A DNA stretch of 64,000 bases from NCBI GenBank assembly GCA_001579985.1, contig LRSR01012990.1, positions 21,864-85,863 of the forward strand. The letters run 5' to 3'. How positions within the stretch are numbered: position 1 is the stretch's first letter; every line of letters starts with the position of its first letter. Made by a program: the position numbers and the translations under genes. The notes beneath the pieces were generated by a model. That model searched no databases. It was given only the letters and a program-made list of their open reading frames with translations, and was not told where the DNA came from. This DNA comes from Hypsibius dujardini. Taxonomy: Eukaryota; Tardigrada; Eutardigrada; Parachela; Hypsibiidae. Positions 1 to 10,289 of the stretch are shown one piece after another.

Positions 1-1260
1 AAAAACTTCAGTCTCTCCCTCCCTTATCATTTTGAAACTTATAGGGGTGTTACTGTTGGGGTCTAATCTCGAGGGCCCCGGGATTTCAAAACATTTCCAA
101 ACACATGAGTTTCTCCATCAAATTTGAGCCACCCTTGAGAGTTTAGAACCTCCTAGTTGCACTCATTACTAAAGTTTGTATTACTGAACCCCAACAAACT
201 TCAAATTTCATCGAAAAACTCAGGTTGTAGGAAATTTTTGTCTTCGCTCGTTTGGCACCTGCAGTCGCACATTCTTGGGATTGCTGTTTTCGCGACCGGG
301 CGGTTGATAGCTTTCAAGTCGACCTTGCTTTTTCAGTGGCTATTTTATGATACGCTAATCATATATGACCTACTTACGTACCAGCCAATAAGGTCCCGGC
401 CACGTATGTGATATCGTGTGGCTTAACTGACGATTATGAGAGAGGGTGTGTTTTCTTAATAGTGTTGCATCGCTATCTGAACTCAATTTTGACCTAAATA
501 GTTAGGTCGTTGTTGGGCATTTCACCTGCCGAGATAACGCGATCAAACCATTAAGACTAGCGAACTTTATGCACAGTTAAAAAAAGGCCGAGCCTCCGAT
601 GGCAGTGTGTCAAACGTACCCAATGTACCTATCTTATGCAGATTGTGAAGACAAAGTTAGATAAACGTACTTACACCTATGTAGTAGGGGAATTTCGAAT
701 TTCGTAGGAGAATTTCGTAATTTCAAATTTCGAATTACGAATTTCGTTTTCTGTTAGGGGAATTTGTATACAGTAAATGTCCTCTTATTTTGCGTACCTG
801 ACAGACGCGTTTGAACACGTTTGCTCCACGACGAAATTGTTCCGAGACAAGGCACGCAATAGAAACGCGCCTGTGACCTAGGCAAAATAAGAGGACTTTT
901 ACTGTAGCGGTAGCGACCTATTATTTAGCGGGGGTGAAGTTGCCCAGTGCATCAGTCTCCGTTAAGCCTCTGCACCTGGCCACTACACGCGCGCAGCAGG
1001 TGCTATGCTGCAATTGGTCGACAGCACTGGCCGCTTACGCCCACTTACGTCACCAGGAATCGATCGCTCGTGCTCAAGATTACACACACACACAAACATA
1101 ACCCCGGTTAAAAAGGGTGTCAACTTAAAACACGGCCTCGCTGCGCTCGGCCTTAATTACGGTGCGGCATCCAATCGAGAACTACTTGTACAAATTGTAC
1201 TACTACACATTTTATATATGTAGATAGGGATTTATTGTACTGTAAACTAGAGCCAAACTT
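1..1260 (+). repeat. Repeat R copy 1, with an insertion
   Basis: Bases 1-556 and about 1156-1260 match the block at 5560-6200, again at 24525-25195, and in reverse complement at 10290-11345. In the other copies these two parts are continuous, so about 557-1155 is an insertion in this copy. The insertion has weak inverted ends (AAAGGCCGAGC near 588 and GCTCGGCCTT near 1146) and carries a nested small MITE at 771-904. No coding sequence is supported. In the other units R lies just upstream of a plexin-like gene, so this copy probably belongs to a unit that continues to the left of the window. Confidence 0.7.
771..904. mobile_element. Small TA-flanked MITE
   Basis: The two ends are inverted repeats: CAGTAAATGTCCTCTTATTT at the left pairs with the complement of the right end, which reads AAATAAGAGGACTTTTACTG. 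TA dinucleotides flank both ends (769-770 and 905-906). At about 134 bp with no ORF, it fits a Tc1/mariner-type non-autonomous element. The family name is not known. Confidence 0.65.
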
Positions 1261-1742
1261 TAGTACTAGTACCAAGCAGACATTTACTGTATCAATTTTG
1301 GCGTCAGTTCTCATGGAGAACCGGAAAAGTGTGCCACTCTGATATCAACAAGATAACCCATGAAAGGTAGAAGTTATCAACGGAAGAACCCATCGTAATA
1401 TTATTAATGGAGACGCGAGGTTTAAAAACCGGTCAATACAATAGCAGTGCTTTCGAAAGTTGTAGCGGTGATTTTTCATAGCCTTGTAAAAACTTTTTGT
1501 AGCAAAAAAAATCGCTAGCGACTGGTTTTTAAATCTTGTATCTTACTAGTTTTCCCTATTCGATTTGATGGAGGGATGGTTCGAGTTGCCATCTGATTCA
1601 CGCGGTACTCAGAAAGGGATTTCATGAGACATTCATGACCGTAAGTGAAAATCAAGTGATCATGTACAATGGCACAATGCAAGTATACTGAGGTCTTAAC
1701 AAAAGTAGAAGCATTGTCATTTCCGTACTTTTAGAGGCCCTA

Positions 1743-2013
1743 TCAATGCCGGGCGGGATCCCAGTCGATAGACGAAAAGAGAGAGAACAGTAATTGCTTC
1801 ATATTCACGGCCAGGCGGTCATTACGGCTTTTGACGAACGGACATGTAGGAAATAATCTGGTCCTTCGCATTGGTGCCGTCGCGCCAACGGCAATATCTC
1901 CGCCACACAAAGCACGCGATGGCCACAAAAACGCCACAGGCGACCACCACCACCAGAATCCAAAAGTAATTGAAGTATTGAGCTGGTATTCCACCTGTTT
2001 GAGGAGAAGTCAT
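1743..2013 (-). pseudogene. Relict membrane helix and tail of gene B1
   Basis: Downstream of the in-frame TAA, the minus strand still encodes a strongly hydrophobic stretch (ILVVVVACGVFVAIACFVW) followed by basic residues. It matches the transmembrane helix of B2, with a shortened and shifted cytoplasmic tail. It can be translated only by stop readthrough or by starting at the ATG at 2013. Confidence 0.5.
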
Positions 2014-2846
2014 TTAATTAGGAGACGATGTCGGCATGGTAGTCATGTCTATTGGCGCATCTGTCGTGGCATCGGTGGGCGGTGATGTTTCCGATACCGC
2101 CGCGGTCACGGGGATCTCGGTTTTGTCCCCGTAAACCAGTTTAAACCCCCGAGAACAGTCGCGAGGAAGGACTGGGGAGTTGCAGCAGTAGACGTCAGCG
2201 CTGAGCGAGATGTTTTCCAGCCACGCCTGTGGGTACCAGTACCATGGCGGAAATGCCGTTGCAGTGTCCTGTGGGTAGTTTTGCTTAGATGAGAAAGTCT
2301 GCCGTTGAATTAAATAAAAATGATTTATTTAAATTAACAAAATTTTTTATTGCAAATTAAATCATCTTTAATTTAACTGATTAACTAATTTACAATTCCA
2401 CACGTAACAAGACCTCTGATTTCGAATTAAATGAGAGTTAGTTTATTTAAAGATATTATTTCAAGATATTATTACTTTACCTGCGGGTTCTCGACGGATG
2501 TTTCTGGGCCGTCCAGGTTAATTGAAATGTCCCCAAAGCCGATTGCGGTGCTGTCGAGCTGTCGCAACCGTATACTGTTCACGTTGCAAAAGTAAAAAGT
2601 GTGGCCGCGCTGACAAGCCAGAATCTGCTCGTAGTTATGACCGACCGGAAAGGCGTGCTGTTCCTTGTGGAGGGGAACCAGAATGCCGCTCTTCACCTGC
2701 CTGATTTGTTTCTCGTCTTTTTCCGATCTTGGGCCAGCTTGTTCCATTTCAGCGCAATCGATACCGTTTATCTTTGCGGGAGGGGTGGAATTCATAGTCA
2801 AGACGGGTTGGAGAGAGAGCATCGCAGTCACCAATACGGTAATCAT
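2014..2846 (-). CDS. Unknown one-pass membrane protein, copy B1, stopped before its membrane helix
   Basis: Exons read on the minus strand as 2846-2481 and 2268-2014, about 206 aa. The protein is a diverged copy of B2 (17289-18526) and keeps its six cysteines (Cys-Ala-Glu-Met, CQRG, FYFCN, YCC, DCSRG) and the Ser/Thr-rich stalk. The B2 start ATG has become ATA here, so I start at the next in-frame ATG, which still leaves a hydrophobic signal segment (MITVLVTAMLSLQPVL). A TAA at 2014-2016 falls just before the segment matching the B2 transmembrane helix. No frameshift precedes it, so the product could be a secreted ectodomain. It could equally be a young pseudogene. The old helix can still be read at about 1900-2010 but is out of use. 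The family is not recognised. Confidence 0.55.
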
Positions 2847-3677
2847 GGGCAAGAGATGCTGGCTTTTTATTTTAAAAAAGATAGATATATAAAAAAGTGC
2901 GTTCAACAACAAAATACGTTGGTCGGTCAGGGTGGGGTTAAACCGGAAACATGTCTGACGAATCGTGCACCTAATAAAATTTCAACATAAAAAAAACCAA
3001 TCTGATTGCACATTAGGGCACACTACCTGTTCTCTAAAATACACCATCCGCAGTTCTCCATCCTTGAGACTATACATTGATCACAAGTCGAATAAGATGA
3101 ACAGGAATTCAAAGGCAGACGTACAAGCTAGAAGACGACATAGAATTAACATGATGTCCTCTATAGTTCTGTGCTGCCATTAGTTTGGAGCTATGGTCGA
3201 TCGAGTAAGGTTAAGCTGACTGTTCCAACCTTCAGGCGAGAGGAGCAATCCGCAATTGATCCGTAAAGATCAGACTAGACAGGCTTATGCTTAAATGGAA
3301 CACGTGGAACCATAAAGTTTGATTACGTTTGATTACGTTTGATTCGTATTTGTTGTTCTTGTTCCATTTTAGTCGGAGCATGGTTGATGAAGCTTCGAGT
3401 AAACCTTTGCTCCCCTTGCTTTACCATTATTTGTTGTTCCATTTAACATGCTAGTCCAGGATGTCCAACGGAATTTCAACTAAATATGTATTTCTCAAGC
3501 TCCACGTTGGTTCCCTTTGTTTCTTTATTCCATTTGCTCACTTTGTTGCTTTTGTAAGGTTACCTTTCCCTACCTTTGTTTTTTGTTTCATTTGACACTG
3601 TAAACCCAGAATGGCTTGTAGAATTTTAAACTATATTCATGTTTAAATTTACATTTTTGTTCCATTTGTTCTATATT

Positions 3678-5068
3678 TCAAGCTTCTGCCATCTCCAAAC
3701 GTACCTCTTTCTCTCTCAGGACGTCAACCGCGACATCCTTGTTGCTTATGGCTACCGCGAGGATTTCGCCGTCTTCTCTCAGGAAAAACGGAAACGAGGG
3801 CTGCTTCACAAGGCTCTGCACCTTAGCAGGGAATAAGGAGACGCTCATTACACGTGAACACGACAAACACTTGGCATATCACTAGCATTTGCATCAAACC
3901 TGATTCAAGAGATGAACGGTAAGCTGATGGCGGTACAGGATGATGATTTGATCGTCGATGCGGGTAGCAAGAACTACCCCCACGTGGCCTTCAGAAAAGA
4001 CCGCCGTGCACAGTCTCCGTCGCGGGGTCATGTCTGACTTTTGTACTGACAAAGGTGTGTGTTCATGACAGCTGCAGGTCAACGCAAACAGTTCTTGGCC
4101 TTCACAACGGTTTGTCATGAGGAAAAGACCAGTACCGCCGACAATGGAATTTATGCCGGACACGGTTCTCTCCTGTTGCGCTAACTCAGTCACTGCGGCA
4201 AAGTCGCGCTTCTCGGTTTTGAATTTGTAAATCATTCGGCCAATCCGTCCAGTTCCAGTCCTAACAGGTGAGAACATCGGACATCCTCCGGAAGCCTTTA
4301 ATGAAAGCATTTCTCGTTCCGCAGTTTCCCAGGGGCCAAACGGTTGGTGGGGTAAGTGGGTCTCATTGACGGGCGTGAATGATACAGCAGTGGAGCTTTC
4401 GCCGATGGTGAAGGCCGTTCCGCCCATTACATGCTTTCGAAAATACACAAGTTGTGGATGGAAACCATCTTGACTGTTAGCCTGATGAAAGTCGTTGCAG
4501 AAATCGACTGTCTGAAACGGTGAATATATTTGCCGAAAGCGATTGGTATTGGGCCTTGTTAGTGATATATTTAGGTAAAAGTAAAATCGACAGGCGGGGC
4601 TCTATATGCGAAATCAGCTACTCAATAGGCTTATTAGGGGGTCAAATTCAATGATCCGTAATAGGCAACCAACTTTGGCATTATTCTATAGTAGAATTCG
4701 CATTTTCAGCAGCGCCGGCATCTAATTCGAAACTTTAAAAAAGCGATAATAAAGGTGGCTTAAAAATCTTTTCCTTAATTAGGAAAGAGGGTAAAATGAA
4801 TGCCGTGGCCACTGCCAAGACTCACCTTCCTCGTCCATCGGTTCGCATTGTGTTGTAGATCATGCATTGACGCATTCAGCACAACTGGTGTTGAGCTGTT
4901 GTCTCGGCAAATAAGATAAATCCCGATGTCTTCATTAAACACCACAACGGCGGAATGTCCATCAAGCGAAAAATTGTGAAGGACTCGGCAGTCATAAGTG
5001 GTCATCAGCAGCATGGTGGACAGGCCCAGCACTAGAGCCGGCCGAACGCTCAGTCGATTTTCATACAT
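3678..5068 (-). CDS. Plexin-like gene copy 1, 3' truncated: sema-type ectodomain only
   Basis: Minus-strand exons are 5068-4826 (signal peptide, LVLGLSTMLLM core), 4511-3900 and 3821-3705, each with GT/AG borders and phase 0 like the other two copies. Exon 2 keeps the FCND start, the GG motif and CEGQELFALTC, but lacks 52 codons in frame relative to copy 2, removing the segment ending in the VCSFDIF-type sema strand. The last exon (PSI, IPT, membrane helix) is absent. About 2.3 kb present in copy 3 is missing between 2880 and 2905. If exon 3 reads into its intron it stops at 3678, giving a short secreted protein of about 330 aa. It is either a soluble paralogue or a decaying copy. No stop or frameshift interrupts the three exons. 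Confidence 0.6.
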
Positions 5069-5559
5069 GTCGATTATGCGAGTCTTTCCTACTCAGCAAT
5101 TGGTGGACAATATACAAGCGCACTTTTCGATTCGGAGACTCAGCATCAGCAAAGAGCACAATGACCTCAGTGTGCGATAGCAGAAAATAACCTAACCTGC
5201 ATTTGGTAAACAAATCAAAGGTATTCGGCCAGAAGGGAAATGTGCATTTAACTCCCTTTTATGCCATTACACGCCGATATCATTAAATTATTTATCTGAG
5301 TTTGGGACGCTATTCCAACAAGGCCAAAATGAGAACAAATTCTGATTGGAAATAGACCAATCATGACTACATTATAATCATATCACGCTGCGAAAAATAT
5401 TATTCCATTGGGAAAATTGCTGGTTTAGAGATGATGGAAAAAGACCCAGTGGCTCGTTTAGGGTCTTTACAAATCGGAACCAATATCTCTCATGGTAGGA
5501 CCAGGGTTGAAATGCATTTTTTCACGATTGAACAAAAACGTCTGCGTCTCGTCTCTTAT

Positions 5560-6200
5560 CATTTTGAAACGTATAGGGGTGTTACTTTTGGTCTCTGATC
5601 TCTAGGGCCGCGAGATTGAAAACATTTCCAAAAACACGAGCTTCTCCATCAAAATTGAACCACCCTTGAGAGCTTAGAACTTCCTAGTTGCACTCATTAT
5701 TAGAGCATATATTGGACCCCAACAAAGTTCAAGTTTCATCGAAAAACTCAAGTTTTAGGGAGTTTTCGTCTTCGTTGGTTTGGAACCTGCAGTCGTTTAT
5801 TTTTGGAATTGTTGTTTTCGCGACCGGGTGGTTGACCTCGCTTTTTCGATAGCTATTTTATGATACGCTTAATCATACATGACCTACTCTACCAGAGAAC
5901 CAGCTATAAGGTCCCAGCCATGTATGCAATAATGTGTCGTCTAACTAATAATTATGAGAGTGTTTGCTTGATACTGTTGCATCGCTATCTGAACTCAATT
6001 TTGACCTAAATAATTCGGTCGCTGTTGGGCATCTCACTTGCCGAAATGACTCGATCAAACCATAAAGATAACGGTACGTCAATCAATCGAGAATTGCTTG
6101 TAAAGATCGTACTACAGCATATTTTATACATGTAGCTATGGATGTACTGTACTTCCCTCTTCCGGAGTAAGCTGCATTCATACTTTAGTTCTGATACTAA
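5560..6200 (+). repeat. Repeat R copy 2
   Basis: A direct copy of the block at 24525-25195 and of 1-556 plus 1156-1260, lying upstream of plexin-like copy 1. It is uninterrupted here and so shows the empty site for the insertion in copy 1. Short ORFs in it are not shared between copies, so it looks non-coding. Confidence 0.7.
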
Positions 6201-6225
6201 TACAGTTTATGTACCGCATACTGAA

Positions 6226-6734
6226 CTATTTTTCGGGCAATCTTTCTTCATCCCAAAACATTAGGTTGGAGCCGGCAATAGTGCTGGGCCTATCCACCAT
6301 GCTGCTGGAGGACATCAGGATTTGCCTAATTTCCGAGGCAACAGCTCGACACCATTTGTGTTGAATGCGTCGTTGCATGATCTTCAACACAATGCGAGCT
6401 GATGGACGAGCAAAGTGAGTCATGGCAGTGGCCACGGCATTGAGTTTACCCTCTTCCCTAATTAAGGAAAAGGCATTTAAGCCATTTACATTATCGCTTT
6501 TTTAATGTTCTGAATTAGCTGTGGCGCTGCTCAAAATGCGTATTGTACTATAGAGTAATACCAAAGTTGGTTGCTTATTACGGATCATTGGATTTGACCC
6601 TCTAATAAGCCTGTTGAGAAGCATATTTTTCCTCATTTTAAGGCAAGTAAAGCCCCGCTTGCCTATTTTACTGCTACCTGAATATGTCACCAACAAGGCC
6701 CAGTAGCACCACGGCTAGTTTTACTCTTAGTATC
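6226..6734 (+). pseudogene. Fragment of a fourth plexin-like copy (exon 1 and intron 1)
   Basis: The plus strand matches exon 1 of plexin-like copy 2, from the signal peptide (AGCCGGCAATAGTGCTGGGC) to the donor (AGCAAAGTGAGT), followed by intron-1 sequence. The start codon region is not intact, the reading frame is broken (for example TGATGG where other copies have CGATGG), and about 80 bp between the two halves is missing. It ends abruptly at 6735, where a piece of the beta-mannosidase gene begins. It marks a rearrangement joint. Confidence 0.65.
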
Positions 6735-7009
6735 CTCGATGAGGGTTCCATTTTTTTACCGAATCCGTGTAAATGTTCCCTGGTACTTGAGCGGAATAGA
6801 CGGAAGCGTCTGCCAATGGAAGCGATAGAAGGCGCGATACCTGCGTTTTAAGCTTGGTCATAATTGATTTAGTTGCAGGCATTATTTGGGATTTACCTTT
6901 TGGACCTGAGCGGACTAGTTATTCTCCATTGAGATCCAAAATAAAGTTTGGCCTTGATGCCATCAACAGCAAAGTTTAAAACAACAACTTGCTGCAAATT
7001 GAACCACAT
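6735..7009 (-). pseudogene. Beta-mannosidase exons 1-2 fragment (pseudogene)
   Basis: The minus strand matches the 5' end of the intact gene at 30539-30816: the ATG (7009), signal peptide, intron 1 and the start of exon 2. An extra A after GCC AA shifts the frame early in exon 1, and a run of seven A's adds another shift near the end. Similarity stops at 6735, in the middle of exon 2, and upstream DNA is also copied. It was carried along as the outer end of the inverted arm and cannot make an enzyme. Confidence 0.85.
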
Positions 7010-7081
7010 TATAGTCAGCGGGATTTTTTCACGGGATTAGAGTAGTTAAGCAAAAAAAGTGCACTGGCTGCTAAATGGAAT

Positions 7082-7675
7082 TTACTCACACAGGCAGAGC
7101 AGTAAATTTATCAGTGTCACCACCGCGGAAGCACATCTCATCGCCACATTGCCCTTACTGCTGACGAGCCGCATCCCGTAAAATTCCAGAAAAGTCGCTG
7201 ACACCAGCAATGCAATGACCGCGAGGTTGAGAATCATCAGACACATCGGCGCTGACGTACGACTACCAGCGAGTTGTTGCGAGCCCACATCCCACAGGCA
7301 ACGAGTCCACCTTCCACAGGCAGCGAGTCCATATCCCACAGGCAGCGAGCCCACATCCCACAGGCAGCGGATATAATAAGCGGTGAAATAGACGGTCAGT
7401 CCGAGGATGATCACAGTTTGAACTGCCACCGCGTAGTCACTGAACATGAAAGCTTCCTGCCTTTCGGATGAATTCGAACGAAGTGTTGATCGGTTGTTTG
7501 AGAGCCCGAGTTCATCGACGAATCCGCCGAATCCGGTCGTAGTTTCGGGCCGACGGAATACAATAACGGTGAGTGCGACGACGGCTAGAGAAAAGTTCGC
7601 TATCCTGATGATGAAAACGGGAAAGCCGGTTGAGGTCTTCTCCCTCTTCTGTGGTGGAATGAGGGTACCAGCCAT
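7082..7675 (-). CDS. Four-helix membrane protein, copy D1 (3' end lost)
   Basis: An open frame of 197 aa starting at ATG 7675. It shows four hydrophobic segments, roughly residues 22-41, 84-108, 147-167 and 177-195, with short loops, as in MARVEL- or claudin-like four-helix proteins. I cannot name the family. The frame ends CLCE-stop, but a strong donor (GTGAGT) overlaps that stop, so the real gene probably spliced to a further exon. That exon is missing because about 550 bp present beside copy D2 has been lost here. A 21-bp minisatellite at 7288-7370 lengthens the loop after helix 2 with CLWDVGS-type repeats. Confidence 0.5.
   Translation of the reverse strand: MAGTLIPPQKREKTSTGFPVFIIRIANFSLAVVALTVIVFRRPETTTGFGGFVDELGLSNNRSTLRSNSSERQEAFMFSDYAVAVQTVIILGLTVYFTAYYIRCLWDVGSLPVGYGLAACGRWTRCLWDVGSQQLAGSRTSAPMCLMILNLAVIALLVSATFLEFYGMRLVSSKGNVAMRCASAVVTLINLLLCLCE
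7288..7370. repeat. 21-bp minisatellite inside gene D1
   Basis: About four imperfect copies of a 21-bp unit containing CCCACAGGCAGCGAG lie inside the coding frame of D1. The sister gene D2 has only one to two copies, so the repeat expanded after the duplication. The unit is a multiple of three and keeps the frame. Confidence 0.8.
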
Positions 7676-8780
7676 AGGGACACCTCAGACATTTAAGCTG
7701 GTTATCAGTCATATTGCACTTTTCCGCGTAGTTTCATGTTATCATAACAGGAAAACGGTAATATATGTCGAAATTAATAGTAAAATTCGATCAACTAAAA
7801 CATCAATGGGAAGTTTTTTGTGAGCCTATTTGTATTATTTTGCGATCGCATTTGCCAATTAATGGGAACAGTAAGTATTGTCGTTCCACCGACAAAATGG
7901 TAGAGAGATCACCATGCCCGTTTCTGAGCTGGGCTGACAAGTTTTCTACTTTCTTCGGCGCTCAGATGCTGCGGTTTTATTTCCAATTTATTACCTTTTG
8001 CCGTTCGTAAGGGGTGAAGATTTTAATTATAGGGCTGATTGTGACGGGTGGCCTTGAGGCTGACTTTTGAACCGCCTCCGTGACGGTACCTGTGAGCCTT
8101 AAAAGTTCTGGCACTTGCTTATGGCGAATCGTTCGGCACTTAAGTGCCGAACACAATTGTGTTCCTTTTCGCGTCAATCATGATTTACCTAACCGGAAAT
8201 GGTTGTATTTTAGAGCCCTTCAAAAAGAAAAAAACACTGACACTACTGGGCTGACACAAGTACTACAAAACTCCAAAAATCGCTGTAAATATGTATTTGA
8301 AATTGATAAATGAAGCAGACGAATAATAAATAATGGAATCGTAATCATACATACAAGACATTAAATACGTCATAGAACTCAGGTTCGTACGATTGTACAT
8401 GAAGGCGAGCAATACGGTAGTATGATCACGTATAGCGTACCATAGCCGTACCGTAACTCAACTTTCTAAATATGGATCCGTCGCCCATAAAGTGAAAAAC
8501 CGTTTCAAACTTCCCAATGCAACAACTCACGTTTTATGGTCAATGTAGTAAAATCGAAGTGTAATTCCGCCTGTTAAAAGCGGAAGTATTGTACACCCAT
8601 TGAGAATTTGAATATTTTACCAAGAAAATAGTTGAATTACCCAAGTGCCCGGAAACCGACAAAATTCAATGCACCATTATCATTCCTCATACATTTAAAT
8701 ATACTTTTTATATTTCCCTTTCCTGGACCATGCACGAGTGGACATTTCTTTTCGGTCCGAACATTTACAGTGTAGTACAA

Positions 8781-8790
8781 TATATATAAA
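8781..8790 (+). promoter_or_regulatory. TATA-like box of gene C1
   Basis: TATATATAAA lies about 150 bp before the C1 start codon. The sister gene C2 keeps a matching TATATAAAG at 28078-28086 on the minus strand, at about the same distance. Conservation in both arms supports a core promoter, though recent duplication alone could also explain it. Confidence 0.45.
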
Positions 8791-8935
8791 ACGAAAAGTT
8801 CGACTTCCAACATATCCTCCAACCGAAGAAGTTTCCTCTTTACCTCCCTAAAGATTTCAAAGGTTTGGAATAGCGTCTGTTCATCGTTGGGTCGCTACTC
8901 CAAAGGACCGTGCTGATCAACCGAACTGCTTCATC

Positions 8936-9814
8936 ATGAACCAGATTGCCGCCCTTTTTGGTGTAATACTGCTGGGAATGGTCAATGCGCATAGAGGTAC
9001 GGCATAGTCCATGTCTCTTTCTACCTTATAAACATAGATGCGGCAGTTTGATAAAATGTCGTTACATTAAAATGGTTATTAGGGCAATACGGAGGATATG
9101 GATACGGTAGCCGACCAACGATTACCGGATACGGCGGTTGGAGCAGCCAGCTATACGGTGCCGGGGTGTATGGCGTATACGGACGGCCAGGAGGATACAA
9201 CGGAGGTTACAACGGAGGATACAACGGAGGGTACAACGGAGAGTACTACGGAGGGTACAATGGAGGGTACGGTGGAGGGTATAACGGAGGGTACAACGGA
9301 GGGTACAACGGAGGGTACAACGGAGGGTACGGTGGAGGATACGGCGTGGTGTACCCTGGAACATACGGTGGCAGTAGTCTCGGTCTTTATGGATCTCCGC
9401 TCAACAGCGGTGTATACGGCGGGAACAGCGGCAATCCCAGCAGTGGAACCTCAAGTGCCAATGCCCTTGGAGGTAAGTCTCACGAGTAGTTTTATGTTTC
9501 AATTCATTTGTCATGGAGATTGTACGCTTACATTCGTTGTTCGTTTAAGGAGGCTCTGCTGGTTACGGAACAATAAACACCGATAATACCGCATACTCGA
9601 ACGGTGGGACAGGTCTCGCGCACGGAAGTATGGCAATAAATATGATGTCACACCCGCTCGGATGAGGCAGCAAACCCAAACTGATACGGTGTCTGACATT
9701 GGGACGTTTTGTGTCATTTCAGGCACGAACGGTCAAGGATCTGGCCTCAATCTCTTTTCCGCAGCAAACACCAATTCCCAGACTACTCAAGGCCTTTACG
9801 GAAGCCGAATTTAA
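8936..9814 (+). CDS. Secreted Gly/Tyr/Asn-repeat protein, copy C1
   Basis: Exons 8936-8996, 9083-9472, 9550-9627 and 9723-9814, all joined in phase 1, give about 206 aa. Residues 1-18 form a signal peptide (LFGVILLGMVNA). The middle is a tandem of four-residue units of the GGYN type (about residues 50-110), flanked by YGGYGYG and GVYGGNSGNPSSG segments; the end is GLYGSRI. There are no cysteines in the repeat part. Such proteins occur in cuticles, glues, silks and shell matrix, and short YGGYG peptides are antimicrobial in nematodes; the role here is open. The exon 3 donor (GTATGG) is weak. If unspliced, the protein ends at 9665. The 12-bp unit varies in number between C1 and C2. Confidence 0.75.
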
Positions 9815-10289
9815 AGCCGAATAGCGCCATCAGCTATCTTTTTATGCTTTCCTTCAGATTTCATTCATGTTTTACGACTAGAACTGATTTTATTATAAGT
9901 TTGTACAGTGTACATTTGTACTGTACAGTTAACATATCAGTTGTGCACTTACTGGTACTGAACAGTGCGAGAAATGTATAACACTGATCTGTTTTCACAT
10001 TACCGTAAGTGTCGTAATTTAAAGTAGATAAGCTGGATAAGCTGATACTAGTACGATACAACGTAATACAATGCTGATTATTCTCGGAATCTCGGCACGT
10101 GAACCGACGCCTATTCGTTAGCTCCTCAATGAACCTTTCCTCATACATATCGTAACGGTACCGACGCGGCCCTTGACTTTACGGACTAGTGAACAAAAAA
10201 TTCAGCTAATAACTGCAGTGTAAACGCTATTTTTCCGTCTTTGGGATTTATCAACGCCATGGTGTAATACTTTCGTACGAGTTTTGCGC

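Noticed and set aside
690-750. Dense GAAATT/AATTTC palindromes
   Set aside because: Low-complexity AT-rich repeats with no defined ends or copies.
9122-9364. Antisense Cys-Thr-Leu-Arg repeat frame (also at 27444-27746)
   Set aside because: Shadow of the GGYN-coding repeat; the sense strand has signal peptide, splice sites and conserved ends.
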